From: Neonectria sp. B-13
Lineage: Eukaryota; Ascomycota; Sordariomycetes; Hypocreales; Nectriaceae
Reading direction: 5' to 3'
Length of the DNA: 64,000 nt
Assembly (NCBI GenBank): GCA_002682825.1
Contig: NOKP01000043.1
Location: forward strand, 124,001-188,000
In this document: one piece after another, positions 33,778 through 46,386 of the stretch
Numbering within the stretch: position 1 is the stretch's first letter
Layout: each line of letters starts with the position of its first letter
Notes under the pieces: model-generated
The model's input: the letters and a program-made list of their open reading frames with translations, nothing else
Databases searched by the model: none
What the model was told of the DNA's origin: nothing
Made by a program: the position numbers and the translations under genes

Positions 33778-35219
33778 GCTCATACTTGAATGGCATCATT
33801 ATTTTGGCGCTTTTGTGCCACAGGTCGAAGCATTCATTGGCTCTCAACCTCCAAAGCATCCAGTGTTGAGGCTGTACATAATGTTCTTCATGTATATTCT
33901 ATCCAACTTGAGTACCTCGGCTAAAGTAAAATACACTTAATAGACGCGGGTAATTTTACTCACTTCAACTCTTCCAGCGCATGGATCCGCGTGTCTTCAA
34001 TGCTGGCACTCCATCTCAGAGCTACTGCATTATTCCATCTTCACAGCTCAGCAACCATCATGCTTTAGAGACCCAGACTCATTGAGGTTACTCTTATGCG
34101 AGGCACCGGTGACTTACTCCGTACCAGGCAGGTACTTTCGATCCATGACCCATCCCGCTTCCCCGGCTAACCAGGTTAGCCTGCGATGTTATGGGGGTAC
34201 TTTCTATACCCCATGTTTCATCCCGTGTCCCCGGCTGACCAGCATCTGCCAGCGCCGTTCTAGGGTTACGTACCTATGTACATACAACCGCTCACCCTGG
34301 ACACCTCTCTCGGCTGTCTGATCTGCAATTCCGCGCCTAGACCAACTTGTTCCAGATCTCATCCACCCCGCTCTTCCCGGCTCACTGACGATAATCCAAG
34401 CACAGGTTCACTGCGCTACCCTACAGGACCAGGCCAGCACCATCTTTCACTAGCTGTCGTACTCGCCTCTAGCACAATCCCATCTCAATCGCGTGACCGT
34501 TGTCTTCACATCTCATCTATCTAGTTACTCAAGCAACACTTCATGCTTGTGAAAGCCGAATAATACTGACTCAATGAGGATTTAGGATAGTCTAGCTCGC
34601 GGCCGCGTATGCCCGCACCTGATGGTAGACGTTCGTGCTGACTGCCATCCCGCGTCAACATAAGTCTAACCAGCATCAACTCATTAAGGACAACATTACC
34701 CCGATTTTGCAGTCAACAGTAAAACGTTCTCAACTCACTGTATATTCTCAGTTAATCATCTCACACTATACTACCTACCTACTTCAGCTTATTACCAACA
34801 GGCCAGGAGAGAATGAAGCATGTGGACCAAACACCGACATGACTGGGGCGTTGCGGATCTTATAGAGAACCACCAAGATGCCTTGGTCGCCTTCACGAGG
34901 CTTACCCTGGCTACTGGTAACTGTTTTACTCTCAAGCCGTCCGAATTCGGAACAGGCTTGCTTCGCTGCTGGTCGCGTCTAATGAAAGGGGGAATCTACG
35001 ATAAGTATACTCATGGTTGAAGGGGGAAGCTACGCCCTGTCTCGTTGGCATATCAATGCTAACTCATACGGTTATTGTACTAAGGGGCTGATGAGTGTAT
35101 AGTAACTATCGAGCAACTGAAAAGGCACAGTCTCGAGTGCCTGCGCTGCAATAGCTATACATATAGACTCAAAGGGTCCCATACCCTGAGAACTACTTAG
35201 CTAAAATGTCTAGAACTCC
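33778..35219. other. Decayed intergenic DNA
   Basis: No gene seen. 34130-34260 contains two imperfect direct copies of a phrase ending in CATCCCG-TCCCCGGCT, each near a GGTACTTTC motif, indicating a short local duplication. Confidence 0.45.
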
Positions 35220-35480
35220 ATACTGACTACTTAACTCAGTTGCCGCTCTCCCTGACCCTAAGACCTATAGAAAGTTATATAATACCCTTAATAACAGTAG
35301 AAAGTTTAAGGAAGGGAATTCCTATACTATCTTTTATACTCTACTCAATAGGGTTATTATTTGGTATATTAATAGAAGAATATCTTAGTCTAAAACCTAT
35401 AATCCAAGTTATATAATGCAATAGTCAATCTCATCATATGCCTATTGGAACGGGACCAATCTTTCAAAGACCTAATTGAG
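35220..35480 (+). mobile_element. Probable gag-like relic of an LTR retrotransposon
   Basis: One frame reads DPKTYRKLYNTLNNSRKFKE and NSYTIFYTLLNRVIIWYINR, then stops, then SYAYWNGTNLSKT, resembling the capsid-like region of fungal gag proteins (Y..L...L.....F..F...F...). The DNA is TA-rich with several TAG and TAA interruptions, as after RIP. No polymerase or LTR is recognisable. Confidence 0.35.
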
Positions 35481-36766
35481 GAACAGTAATGCTGGCAAGG
35501 TGTTTCAGCAGCTCGGTCACGACGGGCCACTTCAATCGCTTCTTTGCCAAGCTGGGTCTTCCAGCGAGGGTCCTATCCCCGGACAACAGTCAGTCTGCGC
35601 CGTAATGGCCCCTACGGCCCCCTATCGAGCCGGCTGCCCTCTGCATATATTCAAAAGGCCGTCTTTGCAAAACACGTAGAGATGTCAGAGATGTGGTACG
35701 CGGAAAACGAATCATCGGATGAGGATGCAGTGGTATTTGCCAAAGTTGGGTTGGGCAGGCTCGGTTATGTTGGGGATGTGAATGGAGAAGAGGCCTTATG
35801 TCACATATAAGTCATAGTTGTACTACGCATTAGCGGAGTGCGCATTCCATTTTGCCGTAGCTAGCAATGCGACACTTAAGACATGGTGGTCTTGGCTATG
35901 TGCGGCCTTTTAGACCGATAGACTGATTTACCTTCAGATGTAGTTATCTACACTCATTTCTCTCATCGATATAGACTTTGATGTAATATGATATGAGGCT
36001 AATGATGGCTTTAGAAGAGGAGTGACTATGCGGGATGCTTCTCTTGACTCTCCCCGTATAAGACACGGGACGGCTCCCACTCACGAGGCGGACAGTGCCC
36101 GTAGTGGATAAAGATGCAGGTTATTGGATTCGTATCTATGTGAAAATGCTCTCTACTGACGCCGGTCTTAATTTATTGTCCTTGGCGAACTTGAGGTCAT
36201 ACATTAGAAGAATCTGATGAGGAGATAATGTTGTCGATGCTGGTGAAGGACCCAAGAAGCAAAACAACGTCTGCGAGGTCGATGGCAAGGAATGGAGGGT
36301 GGAGAATAGTGTTTTGGATGGATCTATGTCCTGATCATCTTTCGGTACTCGCGTTGACTGTCTTTCACAATATTTCCTCATCTCAGCTGAGTCTCCAAGT
36401 CCTTAACATCGCGTTGGTATACTATACTTAGATGTCTATTCTGCTTAAGTTGGCACTACCACATCCGGTCAACACACGAGCTATCACGAGCCTGGGCATG
36501 GACGGTAATTACTTTCTAGCAATGAGGTTGTCTCCCATGTGTGGGATTACTGATTGTCGCTGAAGCCTGATGAGACGTTTGCACGTTCCCACTGTAGACA
36601 TTAACTGAGTTCTTCGCGCTGGTTATAAATTAGGCTACTTATCCGTACTAGTACAAAACCAGCGCCTTATCGCAGTCCAAGGAATCTTACTGGATTGAAG
36701 GTTTATAAGCACGCACACCCACCCAGTGACGCAGTTTTGGTCATGGGGGGTAACGGTGAAAATCAA
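35481..36766. other. Decayed intergenic DNA
   Basis: Short overlapping frames (35476-35810) without recognised domains, then non-coding sequence up to the promoter of the PLDc_N gene. Confidence 0.45.
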
Positions 36767-36774
36767 TGACGTCA
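36767..36774. promoter_or_regulatory. CRE palindrome TGACGTCA
   Basis: A perfect cAMP-response element, the target of ATF/CREB-type bZIP factors (Atf1-like in fungi), 118 bases before the ATG at 36892. Its closeness to a TATA box makes a functional role likely, probably stress regulation. Confidence 0.6.
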
Positions 36775-36803
36775 CTTCCGTTGCGTACTTCGGCCATCCA
36801 TCT

Positions 36804-36810
36804 TATAAAG
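36804..36810 (+). promoter_or_regulatory. TATA box (TATAAAG)
   Basis: Canonical TATA element 82 bases before the ATG at 36892 and 30 bases after the CRE, followed by a CA- and CT-rich leader. Confidence 0.6.
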
Positions 36811-36891
36811 TTGGCAGCCTGCAACTTACCCCATCTATTATTCTCTAACAACTCTCTCACTCCAAGAAACACACAAAAAGCGACTGCCAAC

Positions 36892-37291
36892 ATGTCTTTC
36901 AGCATCATCTCCTTCCTCCAGCTCTGGATGGCGACACTGGCACTCGCCGCCCCTCTCGCCAGTGACATTGTTCACGCAGACGCCGCCAAGCCGTGGCAGT
37001 ACGGCACCGGCGGCGGCATCCTCGGCTTCATTGTGCTAATTCTCGATATTATTGTCTGGAGTATGTAGTTTTCGTCTCTCCCCTGATACTCCGTTTGTTT
37101 CAATTATACATGCCGCTAACAGAAGTCACTGCACAGTTGAGGTCCTCCAGTCGAACCGTCCGGTCTCGCACAAGCTGCTGTGGTGCCTTGTTGTCTTCAT
37201 CTTCCCTATTGGTGGCATGGTCATTTACTGGCTGTTCTCGAACCGCAAGGCGCACATGACGGGTTCTGGGGGGTACGAGACGCTGCCGTAA
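36892..37291 (+). CDS. Small membrane protein with phospholipase D nuclease N-terminal (PLDc_N) domain
   Basis: Exons 36892-37060 and 37137-37291 join in phase to 107 residues. A signal-like helix (SIISFLQLWMATLALAAP) is followed by GGILGFIVLILDIIVWIEVL, the loop QSNRPVSHKLLW and a second helix CLVVFIFPIGGMVIYWLF, then a short polar tail. The two-helix hairpin with SNR before KLLW and a PIGG bend is the PLDc_N module, which precedes the catalytic domain in bacterial cardiolipin synthases but stands alone in many fungal proteins. No phospholipase catalytic motif is present. Probably a small membrane adaptor, function unknown. A CRE and TATA box lie just upstream. Confidence 0.85.
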
Positions 37292-38541
37292 AGGGATATC
37301 GATGCACCATGCATGCAATGTCTGATGGAAAGTGGAGGCTGGCAACAAAGCAGAGGAAAGATGTTTCAAGATCACCAGCCTCCACCAGTGAAATAAAACA
37401 CAACGTTGCCGCTAGGGATTGGATGGAAGAGAAAGACATACGGATACTCTGTGTTCACTTTCTTAGGAGCTTGTCTGCTAAAACTCTTGAGTCTAATTAA
37501 TTTCACGACAATCCTTTTACCTCTTCAAGCGCAGTATTGCTAAGATAGTTTGCTTTCGCTTACCTCGGGAGTTTGTGACTTATCATACACTAGAGCTTTG
37601 AGATTCGATGAACTAAACCTGGCCCTAGTTCGCTCTATCTTCTCTGACCTAGATCATAAGGTCCAATGTCCTCTCCCTATCCATGGAACCCACATGAACC
37701 AGCTGCGCTAGGGTGCCTAATCATGCTGGCACAAGGAAGTAACTTTGCTGACTACCGTCCTAGGGTAAGGAGGTACCAACATCTAGAATAAGGATGCCTT
37801 GATGGAGTTATAGAGGAAGTACGCCATTCTCGACCGAGGCCTCCCCGTGTGAGCCCGCATACCGAAGAGCAGCTTAATGTCACCGTCGATTCCGCGTCCC
37901 CTAACCTCTTCGAATACGTCAATGGATCCCACCGCATGTCGTCAACAGTCTCGTCGTAGTCGTTCACCCAGTGACTTGGGAGCGAGATCTGTATTCAGCT
38001 GGTTAGTCACCTAAGGTCTGCTCAACATATCGGCATCGCAACCAGCCTCTGTTCGTACCTGAATAAAGCCGAGATGAATACGGAGCCCGCAGGCTATGGA
38101 AAGCAATTGGACCATTCCAGGCCATTGAAGTGGGGTGGCAACTCAAGATGGCTGAAAAAGAGTAACTTGGCACAATGATGAAACCTAAGATGTAGGTTCA
38201 TGGCGTAATCTGAATCCTGAATCTGACGTGGTAGGCCTGAACCTGAGAAACACCATCGACACATGCGCCATACTATCATCTTCCAACCTGTGCGCAAGGA
38301 CAAGCCCGAAACAACAAGAAATCGACCGAGAACGTCTTAGCCAGGATCTAAGTGCCCCCTGCAACTTGAAACTCGGGAGCAGTTCTGAACTACGCACGAG
38401 CAAAGGAATTTCCCCTGACTGTGGTAATTCGATATAGGTGAGCTAAACTTTGCCTGATTCGTCTATATTTGGAGAGTGATGCAATTCAAGAGTCATGACG
38501 TTGTGTCTCAATATTGTGTATGAACTCTATATAACTCGATC
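37292..38541. other. Intergenic, no gene seen
   Basis: The 3' flank of the PLDc_N gene and of the convergent propeller gene. Only short frames without features. Confidence 0.55.
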
Positions 38542-39849
38542 TTAATTCAGCCAGACCACATTCGCAGGGCCAGAATCCAGGTCTAAATGGGCAACAGTCG
38601 AAGCCGTCGAACTCCCTGCTCCCGCCTCTATCTTCCAAACCTCCACAAAATTGGAGGCGCTATCAGTGATGGCAAAGTAGTCCTCACTGAACTCGGAGGG
38701 GGAGACGGCATTTGCCGACCCACCGCTGGAAGTCGTGGGCACAATGAATAGCTGTTCAGCAATGTTGCCAGTGACAGAATCAAGAGAGAATACAGCCACG
38801 TAGCCAGGAGCAGATGTCTCACGAGAGCGCGTACTGCAAATGAGATACTTGGGTGACTTAGTACTGCTATTGGTGCTGGGTACTGAAAGAAGGACTTCGT
38901 CTGCCCAGTAGGAAGAGGTGTTGGTGAATGCTAGAACTTGATAAGCTTTAAAATTGACAAATCTCATTCAAGAAGTACTTACTGGACGGAATGAGAGGAT
39001 ACGTAGCGTTTGTGCTTATAAGCTCGCCGCTGCCAATGTCTCTGCTGTACACAGCGATCTCACTCAGCTCTTCATATAAAACGAAAACAAAGAGGCCGTT
39101 CGGGTGCACGGCCAAGTGTCTGGGGTTAGCACCAGTGGGGGCAGACAGGTGCTGCACCTCTTCAACTACCCCAGACGAGCTGTCATAAGAATGGACCCAA
39201 ATTGCATTGCCCATGTCATCCGCGGAATAAATGAAGTCGGAGGCCGGGCTCAAAGCAAGGCCATGGATCCCAGCCGCACTGTCATATTCCACACTCGCAA
39301 AAGATGTGTTCAGGGCACCTGAATCAACCGATATAGCGAGCGACGAGCAGCCAGAGCTGTAAGGAGCGCCGAAGACAGTAAAGGGCTCAGCGTTTGAAGC
39401 AACAATGAAATTGGCGTTCGTGCCTTGAACACAATCTCAACATTAGCAATCCTCACGTAAGGTAACTTTGTAAATACTTAACATACAATTCGAAGAAAGA
39501 CTTATACTGCTCTTATATTCAAGGTCGACATCAGAGGTTACGCTGTAGCTCTGAATGTAGCCAGTGGTGGCGACGTATAGATTCTCATGGCTCCTCTAGC
39601 AGTCACCATTAGTATATTCCTCTCTGAGCTATGTTTCGATGGTCATCTAACATCAAGGGCGATCCATTTGGACCCTGTCGAGGCGTCGGTGGTAATGTTG
39701 TTTATGACGGACAAGGTAGATGCTGTGTCATCAAACTCGAGGGCAACGATACTATCGCCAGAAAAGAACCCAGAAAACAGATAGTGAGTGTCACACAGGA
39801 CATGGCCACTAAATGTCACTAAACAAAGCAGGAAAGATTTCGTGGCCAT
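38542..39849 (-). CDS. Secreted carboxy-cis,cis-muconate cyclase-like beta-propeller protein
   Basis: Exons 39849-39652, 39595-39487, 39423-38983 and 38936-38542 join in phase to 380 residues; the last acceptor could equally be at 38930, dropping two residues. A signal peptide MATKSFLLCLVTFSGHVLC is followed by propeller blades such as HYLFSGFFSGDSIVALEFDD, GIHGLALSPASDFIYSADD and NPRHLAVHPNGLFVFVLYEE, typical of the seven-bladed lactonase/3-carboxy-cis,cis-muconate lactonizing enzyme family. The family's best-known member cycloisomerises carboxymuconate in protocatechuate breakdown, but that enzyme is intracellular. The signal peptide suggests a different extracellular substrate. Intron branch points (TACTAAT) are clear. 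Confidence 0.85.
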
Positions 39850-40435
39850 GTTGATGGTTGTCTTGGTTCAAGAGGATGAGAGCACAGTCTGTCGTATACT
39901 TACCTTGCATGGTCTTGGTATACTGTGGCACGTAGATTTATACCCGCGCTATGTTTGATATTTCATCGTATGTATGTTCATGATTAACTGCAAAGCACGT
40001 AAAACTACTTTTCAGTGAGTGTTACGTAGAGGGTGACGACGTCCGTGCAGGGTTGTTGACCCAGTCGCCTGTACAAGTCTCTTTCGCTGGAGTGACAAAT
40101 CACTAAAGATGAAGCGCAATGACACCCAGCAGCTTCTAGACATAAACTTGAAACAGCAGAACAGCGTCACGGCACGCGTCACCAACAACTCACTAGCTCC
40201 AAAACAACTCTCCTATCCTCAAAGCCCGGAATTCGTCACCATGATCGACATCATGTTTCATATCTATCCACGAAACAACCCTGCTTGTAGACGCCTAATT
40301 TCCCATCAATTTAAATCCATGACGATCAGTCCCTTGGGACGGGGCTTATCAACGACGACGACAGCAACTCAGCACATAAATTATATGACCACGTCATTTG
40401 AGTCGGCAGTTTGGATTCGAGTAACTTTCATTCCC
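39850..40435. other. Intergenic region upstream of the propeller gene
   Basis: Promoter space; a 113-codon plus-strand frame at 40109-40450 has no recognisable feature and is not called. Confidence 0.5.
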
Positions 40436-41437
40436 CTACTTAGTGGTTAGCGGAGCCCTGATATAGATATCATTGAATCTCTTGTCCAATAACCTTGGGA
40501 TCTTGCCCATTCCCGACAGAGCAGTTCCCCAACACAAAGTATCAGCCCAGGTTTCAACGAACGACGTCTGCACGTCGTTTTTCTCCTTCTGGTACTCTTC
40601 ATCCTCGTTCCATTCTTGTGCACAGTATCCCACTGCCCAGCATCTGACTGCGGCGTTCCGGGCTCTCAACTCTTATTTGACCACTCTGGCTTGGGGAAAT
40701 TATTCTCTGCGTCAAGGTCCTCTAGGCCAACATCAAAGACATTGAACGCCTTCGGGGTATCCTCAGATATAATTGCTCGAGGACCCAGCATGAGAACTTC
40801 CATCATGAGCTCAGCACTGCCCCCATTATTATCAAGTAACTCATGAATGTTGTTGCCGTCACTACTCTTAGTAGATTCAAGAGCTTCATCATCTGCTTCC
40901 ATCTGATCAGTAAAAGATTGGTCATCGCTGAGTTAACGTAACTTACACCTGGCCCACAATCCTGCTGGCACCAGCTTGTATTGCTGAACCATTCCCCATT
41001 TGGCATGAGCGACGTCGTCCTGGGCAATCTCAATCTTCAGCTCTGACTTGCTCATGACGTCGGTGAGCTGCATATGCTTGGCGTAAATTGAGGCAGCCTC
41101 AGAAGAGACCGAGTTCACCGTCATGTCGTTTTCATTTACTGGCTTGGCATCTTCAGCTGCCATCTTGCATCCAACGGCGGACGAGAACGAACCGCCGAAA
41201 ACCACCCAGCTTTAATTTAGCTATCCCAACATTGACCATGGTGCTAGCTAAAAGGGTTCCACTTGTGTTGACCTTTGGCTTCGCCTGATGTCCTGTGTCA
41301 GTCACTTGACTCTGCGACTGAGACGGTGTGGCTTGGGTCAGGTGCATCGCAGATGAGCCGGGCAATGGGAGTCCTGAAACGGGTGTGTTTGAGCTGGATG
41401 TGTTGACATAGAAGAACGCGGACATATCTTGACACAA
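40436..41437 (-). pseudogene. Unidentified protein gene, probably broken
   Basis: Coding-like pieces in order on the minus strand: MCQDMSAFFYVNTSSSNTPV from 41437; MAAEDAKPVNENDMTVNSV and YAKHMQLTDVMSKSELKIEI (about 41160-40950, another frame); MEADDEALESTKSSDG (40902) after a plausible 46-nt intron; and ARNAAVRCWAVGYCAQEW to 40436 in a third frame. The shifts near 41210 and 40670 lack good splice sites, so they are likely indels. The predicted protein is acidic and soluble with a Ser/Gln-rich N-terminus. I do not recognise the family. Confidence 0.4.
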
Positions 41438-42007
41438 TGACAGGCTCTAGGAGGAAGTCGAATCGGGGGAGAGCGGTTCCGAATGAGTTGTAAGTTATCA
41501 CGCTTGATGTGAGGGTGCAGGAGTGGATTTAATTGATACCTTAATGCTTGGTAGCTACACAAGACACGTTAGGTACCATGATCAGTCGTGGATGAATCGG
41601 AGATCCGTGAGGGATTCAACCAAGACAACCGTCCCTCCTTTAATTTAATTTAGGCAGCGACCTGACAAGCCCCCCCAGCTGCCATGGCTACACCTGAGCT
41701 GACCGCGTTTTCGACTTCTTCCGTATGCCTTGCCAGTTGACCTTATCATTCACTCACACGTCCTCTATCGATCTTGTAGCATAATCTTTCTTCTCTCGCC
41801 CGTCCTCTCTACTTCTCGGTGCTACAGATGAATGCTATGTTATAAATAGCCATGTTAAGTCAAGCAAGTTATAGGGCTGTATAAGTGCTGATGATTTAGT
41901 TCATCTTTAAATGAATAAAATGAGTCTATCATTGTGTAGCTGATAGTGTCCGATGCATCCCGACATCATATACTGGTTCCAAGCTCCCCTAGTGGATGGC
42001 CCAGAAG
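41438..42007. other. Intergenic, no gene seen
   Basis: Non-coding sequence between two minus-strand genes; a TTTAATTTAATTTAGG tract at 41640 and TA-rich 3' flank of the amino-acid oxidase gene. Confidence 0.55.
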
Positions 42008-44601
42008 CTAAGCTGCAGCAGCCAATTCAGGATGAAGCTCAAAGTAACTCTCGATGACGGCCAACGCAGCCACAGCAGCCGTAAAGCTCAGGGACTTGTC
42101 TGTCTCCTTGGTGCCCTCTTCGGGCTGGCGCGTCAGTTCATGACCACGTTCAACGCCAAGCTGGCGCGAAGGCATCTCCTCAGGTAGAGGGTAGAACGGC
42201 AGTCCAGTGGGAAACGGGGCGTCGCCAGAGTCATCAATCCGGCTTGAACTACCCTCGTCGCTGGCATTGACTTGGACAGCACCGCTCAAGAGTGCTAAAA
42301 CCCTCTTGTAGGCCTTGTTCTCCTTGTCATTGGACTCAAGTCCCTCAAACATGGTGTAGACGGCACGGATCACGCTCTCTAACGCACCAACAATCCACGC
42401 ATGATGAGAAGATGCTGCCTCGCCAACGAAGTAAAGCTGACCGAAAGCGTTGGGCTTGGTAATCTCCTGCCACATGTTGGAAAACTGGCTAGGTCCGAAG
42501 TAGGCGAAGGCACCGGACATGTTCTGGTCTTTGTACCAGTCCCAAGCATGATGGGTCTCGTATTGTTCGTGCTTGAGTTCTTCCAGTAGCTCCTTATAGG
42601 GAAGCTTCTCGTTGGCATGCAGTAAAGCAAGATTATCGAGCAGAACTGATTTGAGCTGTTCCTCATTCTCGGGTGAATCGGGAGAAATCAACGAGCCGAT
42701 ACGTTGGGCATCCTGCCCCCATGTGTAAGAACACAGAAGGACGGCGGGTTTCTCAGGGTCCCACTGATCTCCTTCATTCGCGTTGATGTTGTAAGATGGG
42801 TAAACACAGACACGCAGCGGAAGATCTGTGCGAGACACTCCGCCTTGCAAAATGTTGAAAGGCTCCTTTTGCCACCATGCAGTCTTGAACTTGATAGCGA
42901 CCTTGCATGACGCACCGTATCCAAGAGCGCGAATAGCTTGCTTCGTACCCCAAAGCAGTCCGGCGTCCTGGATGTTCATGCGCTGGAAAGCACCTAGCGT
43001 GGTGCTGTTAAAGATGGCAAAGTAGTCCTTCTCTTTCTGTGTCTTTTTCTTGGTGATCGAGTCGGTCTTTGCGATACGGAGCCTCATGGCCGTATACTGA
43101 TCCGTCTTGTCAAGAGGGCGGTCCTTCACCTGAGCGTCGATGGCCTCAACTTGACTGTTGAATTGAATCTTCCCCTTTACCTTGAGGGCCATCTTCTCTG
43201 CGATCTTTTGGGCACCTCCATCGACGCACCACCAGTAGTTGAGCTTTGGCTCACCCTTCACCGGGTCTGGAGTGCCAAAGTCAAGTTCCTCAAGGACGGA
43301 CTCGGCTAATGACTGATCGTACCATCCAGTACCACTTGAAGGGAAGAAAGTCAGTACACTTCTTCCGTGAGGTCGGTCGGGCTCACTCACAAGGTCGCTG
43401 TCTCTAGCCATTCAATGGTGTTGTAATTGAATCCTGGGCCGTTGGGGAAAGTGTCCTCCTCACCTTCCGTGGTGACTGGGGCCTTGTTGATTCCCCTATA
43501 TGATAACAGATGCGTTAAAAGCTGGAAGAATAGACAGCTGTTGCGGTTCTTGGGAGGAACTTACGAAGAAAGGAACTGGCGGACACTCATATGATCGGCT
43601 CTCATCAAGAGCTTCCAGAACTTTGTCGCTTCGGCCGTGGCCCCCGTCTCTTCGGCCTTCTCTTGTCTGGCCCTGTCGCCTTGAGCTTTGGCTACTTCGA
43701 GAAAGGTCTTCAGAGCTTCAGAAACGAGGGTCGATGGTTTCTCTCGGAGTAGGCTAAAGTGTTGTCAGAAACGTGCGTTAACCTAGCAAGGGATGCATGA
43801 CTATACTTGAGAGGGATCTTGCCTTCCTCCGGAAGTCCGCTGTTGAGGTTGAATGGATCGTCGGCTTTTGCCTCAGCCACGTTTGTCTCATTCTTTGGTG
43901 TTTTGTTCCCTGGCCAGGGATTGCCAGTGTGGCGCACATTGTTGAAGTAGGAAGGGCAAACTTCGAGGTCATCATCGAGATAATAAGGGATCAGTCCACC
44001 CTCTCCTTTCTCCAATCCAATGAAATCAAAGAGCTGAAACGTTCTATCCGCCAGTTAGTATTGACATACCGTAGAGAAAGATTCAAGCCTATATGTATAC
44101 GAACCTCTTCATGATGCTGTTGTTGGGGAATCGCATTGCACCGACATCATAGTAGTCATGATCTTCGTCAGAGAACCTATGGGTGTAAAGACGCCCCCCC
44201 AGTCTATTCTTTCCTGCAGCCTCAATGATATCATAATCGATCTTGAGCTTGAGTCCTTGCTTCTTGGCATCCTCGTTCAGCCAGTCGAAAAGAAGGGCAG
44301 TGAAGAGGCCGGCGACACCAGCGCCAACGATACCAACCGTGAGGCGACCGGGTGTTGAAGGATCAGGGATAAAGCCAGTGCCTGTGACTTGCTTGGTCTT
44401 TTCTAGCAAGTCACTGATGTTTTCCTTGGGACCGACCTCCTCGATAGGAAGGGTAGACTGAGCGGTCTGTATCTTGCTCACCCGATCCAAGGCGACTTGC
44501 AAGTCATCGTAAAGCGTCTTTCTCGCGACATGACGAGCCCACATATGCTTGTACGAAGTAGTCGCCAGGCGCTTTTCGACAAGAGGCTGTGCGTGCGACA
44601 T
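42008..44601 (-). CDS. L-amino-acid oxidase-like flavin monoamine oxidase
   Basis: Five exons, 44601-44101, 44033-43807, 43753-43565, 43495-43391 and 43334-42008, join in phase to 782 residues through GT-AG introns of 53-69 nt with clear branch points. The N-terminal dinucleotide fold has VGIVGAGVAGLFTALLFDWL at about 89-108 and NRLGGRLYTHRF, then YDVGAMRFP. The C-terminal FAD-binding segment is YFVGEAASSHHAWIVGALES. The family oxidatively deaminates L-amino acids to keto acids, ammonia and hydrogen peroxide; fungal members serve nitrogen scavenging and antimicrobial defence. No signal peptide is visible, and the first 80 residues are a family-specific helical extension. The gene is intact, unlike much of the flanking DNA. 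Confidence 0.93.
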
Positions 44602-46386
44602 GTTTTCGGGAAAGTCGAAGATCAGACTCGGATACGAAAAAGTTCTGAAGGAAATTTGAGATGAGAAACGATGGATCCAGTTGATATGGCCTTGTCTGCT
44701 CTAGCATAGACCGGCGTTCTGTGAGCTTATACATACTAATGTCGCCTTGAGAAAAGACATGACGTACTATTGATTTGACCGAGTTTTGCTTTCGAGGTAC
44801 CCTGTATCTTTAATGTGTGGTGAGCTGACATCCCAGAAGCGGAAACGCAAGCCTTGGCATGGCTCTGCGTGTGCATTGCAAAGCGGTGACAAAAATACGA
44901 ATACCCGGCAAACTTTGACCCTGTTCCCCATACTACATCGAGAAAAGTCCAGGATACCGTGAAAACTGAAACATAGGCCGTGTGATGGCAGGATAGTTAT
45001 GAGTGGCGAAGACACTTAGTTAGACCCTACAGGTAGTTGGTAGAGTTTGGGGCTAGAATCCACATACCGAGCCGTCCTTAGTCTCCACTTACCAAGCTGC
45101 GTGTGGTCGGGTTTTAGTCCATCATTAACCCTAGTTAGCCCAGTGGCTGGCTGAAGCCAGAGTCTCGAGCGCTCCATCGTCAATAGTCCCACTAGGGCGT
45201 TCAATCAAGCTGTAAGCAAAGCTCTCAATTAATCGAAGGAGGCTGACTGGTCTAAGACATGGCCATCTTTGATCGTATCAGCAGACGAAGACGCTGCTAT
45301 GTGATAATGCAAGTTGTCGGGACAAAATGGGATCGGCATGTACTCTTCGATTACAGGTAGTCGCAGCTGTATGGTTCTAGATCGAAAGCGGGGAAACGCT
45401 TTGATAGGGCACCTGCGCGGCTTTTGCCCTCGTCATCAAATTGTAGTCTACATGAGAGGCGGTAACGGCTAGGATTGCCGCGGTGGGCGGACATGACCTC
45501 CCATAGGTAGCAACTTGGCCATGACACACTTTGCAAACACAAAGTAGTATCCCCGTAATTATTGCCGACAGAAACCTAGGCGGGCATGAAAGTCTACCTA
45601 CCAGCGATGGTTGCACAATGTGAGCTGAGCCTAGTCCTACCGGGACGGCCCATAGCGGATAACGCGATGGGGCGCTGCCCAGTCAATTGACAATTAGCAA
45701 TTTCTCGTTGGAGGAGTATTGGGTAGAAAATAGCCCACGCACGGTTTGTTGTTCGCAGCCAAGGCCGATATGGACTGACGACCGTGTTTGAAAAGCTCCA
45801 TCAAATCAGCCAAGGAGGCCGAGAATGGTGTACATGATTGATCTCCTTGCATACCAATCCTACTTTGAGAACAGTTTGGGATCAACGACCCTGGTATTTT
45901 GTGGCTTACTTTGCTATTCCGAATGGTCCGAGAGATGTCGTCCCATGGATCCAGGTCGACATCACCATCCCAGACGATGAGACAATCACGTTCCAGTACA
46001 CGCAGATTTAGTACTCTCAGGTGGCGGTTATCGACTTCAATGGTCTAAGCTGGCCACACGCTAATGTTGGCACTCCGGCTCCAGCTGACCTTGAGCTATC
46101 AACTCTTCAAAGACTACTAGTCTAACCCTATCAGCAATGTAGAGTTTCAGGTCTAGAGAGTAATCTTAAACTCATATGTTAAAACTCTACTGAAGTGGTT
46201 TAGATTGGAACTCCAGATGGTATTCAAGGTAGCCTAAGATTGCATAGCTCCAGTTGAGCTGTTTTTGCACAATTGAAGCTCGGAAACGCCAGCTTCATCA
46301 GAGGGACGCACGACCGCAGCTGAAGTTCCTTGCCCTTACTTCATAATTAAGATACCAAACAATACAATGCACCTATCTATTATGAC
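44602..46386. other. Intergenic, no intact gene
   Basis: The first 150 bases are the promoter of the oxidase gene; a TATA-like TATAAGC on the minus strand lies near 44730. The rest holds short frames only. A plus-strand stretch at 45905-46000 (VVPWIQVDITIPDDETITFQ) may be a protein remnant, but the family is unclear. Confidence 0.5.

Noticed and set aside
45905..46000. Short plus-strand peptide reminiscent of the end of a starch-binding module
   Set aside because: Only about 25 residues with no supporting aromatic binding residues or neighbouring domain.
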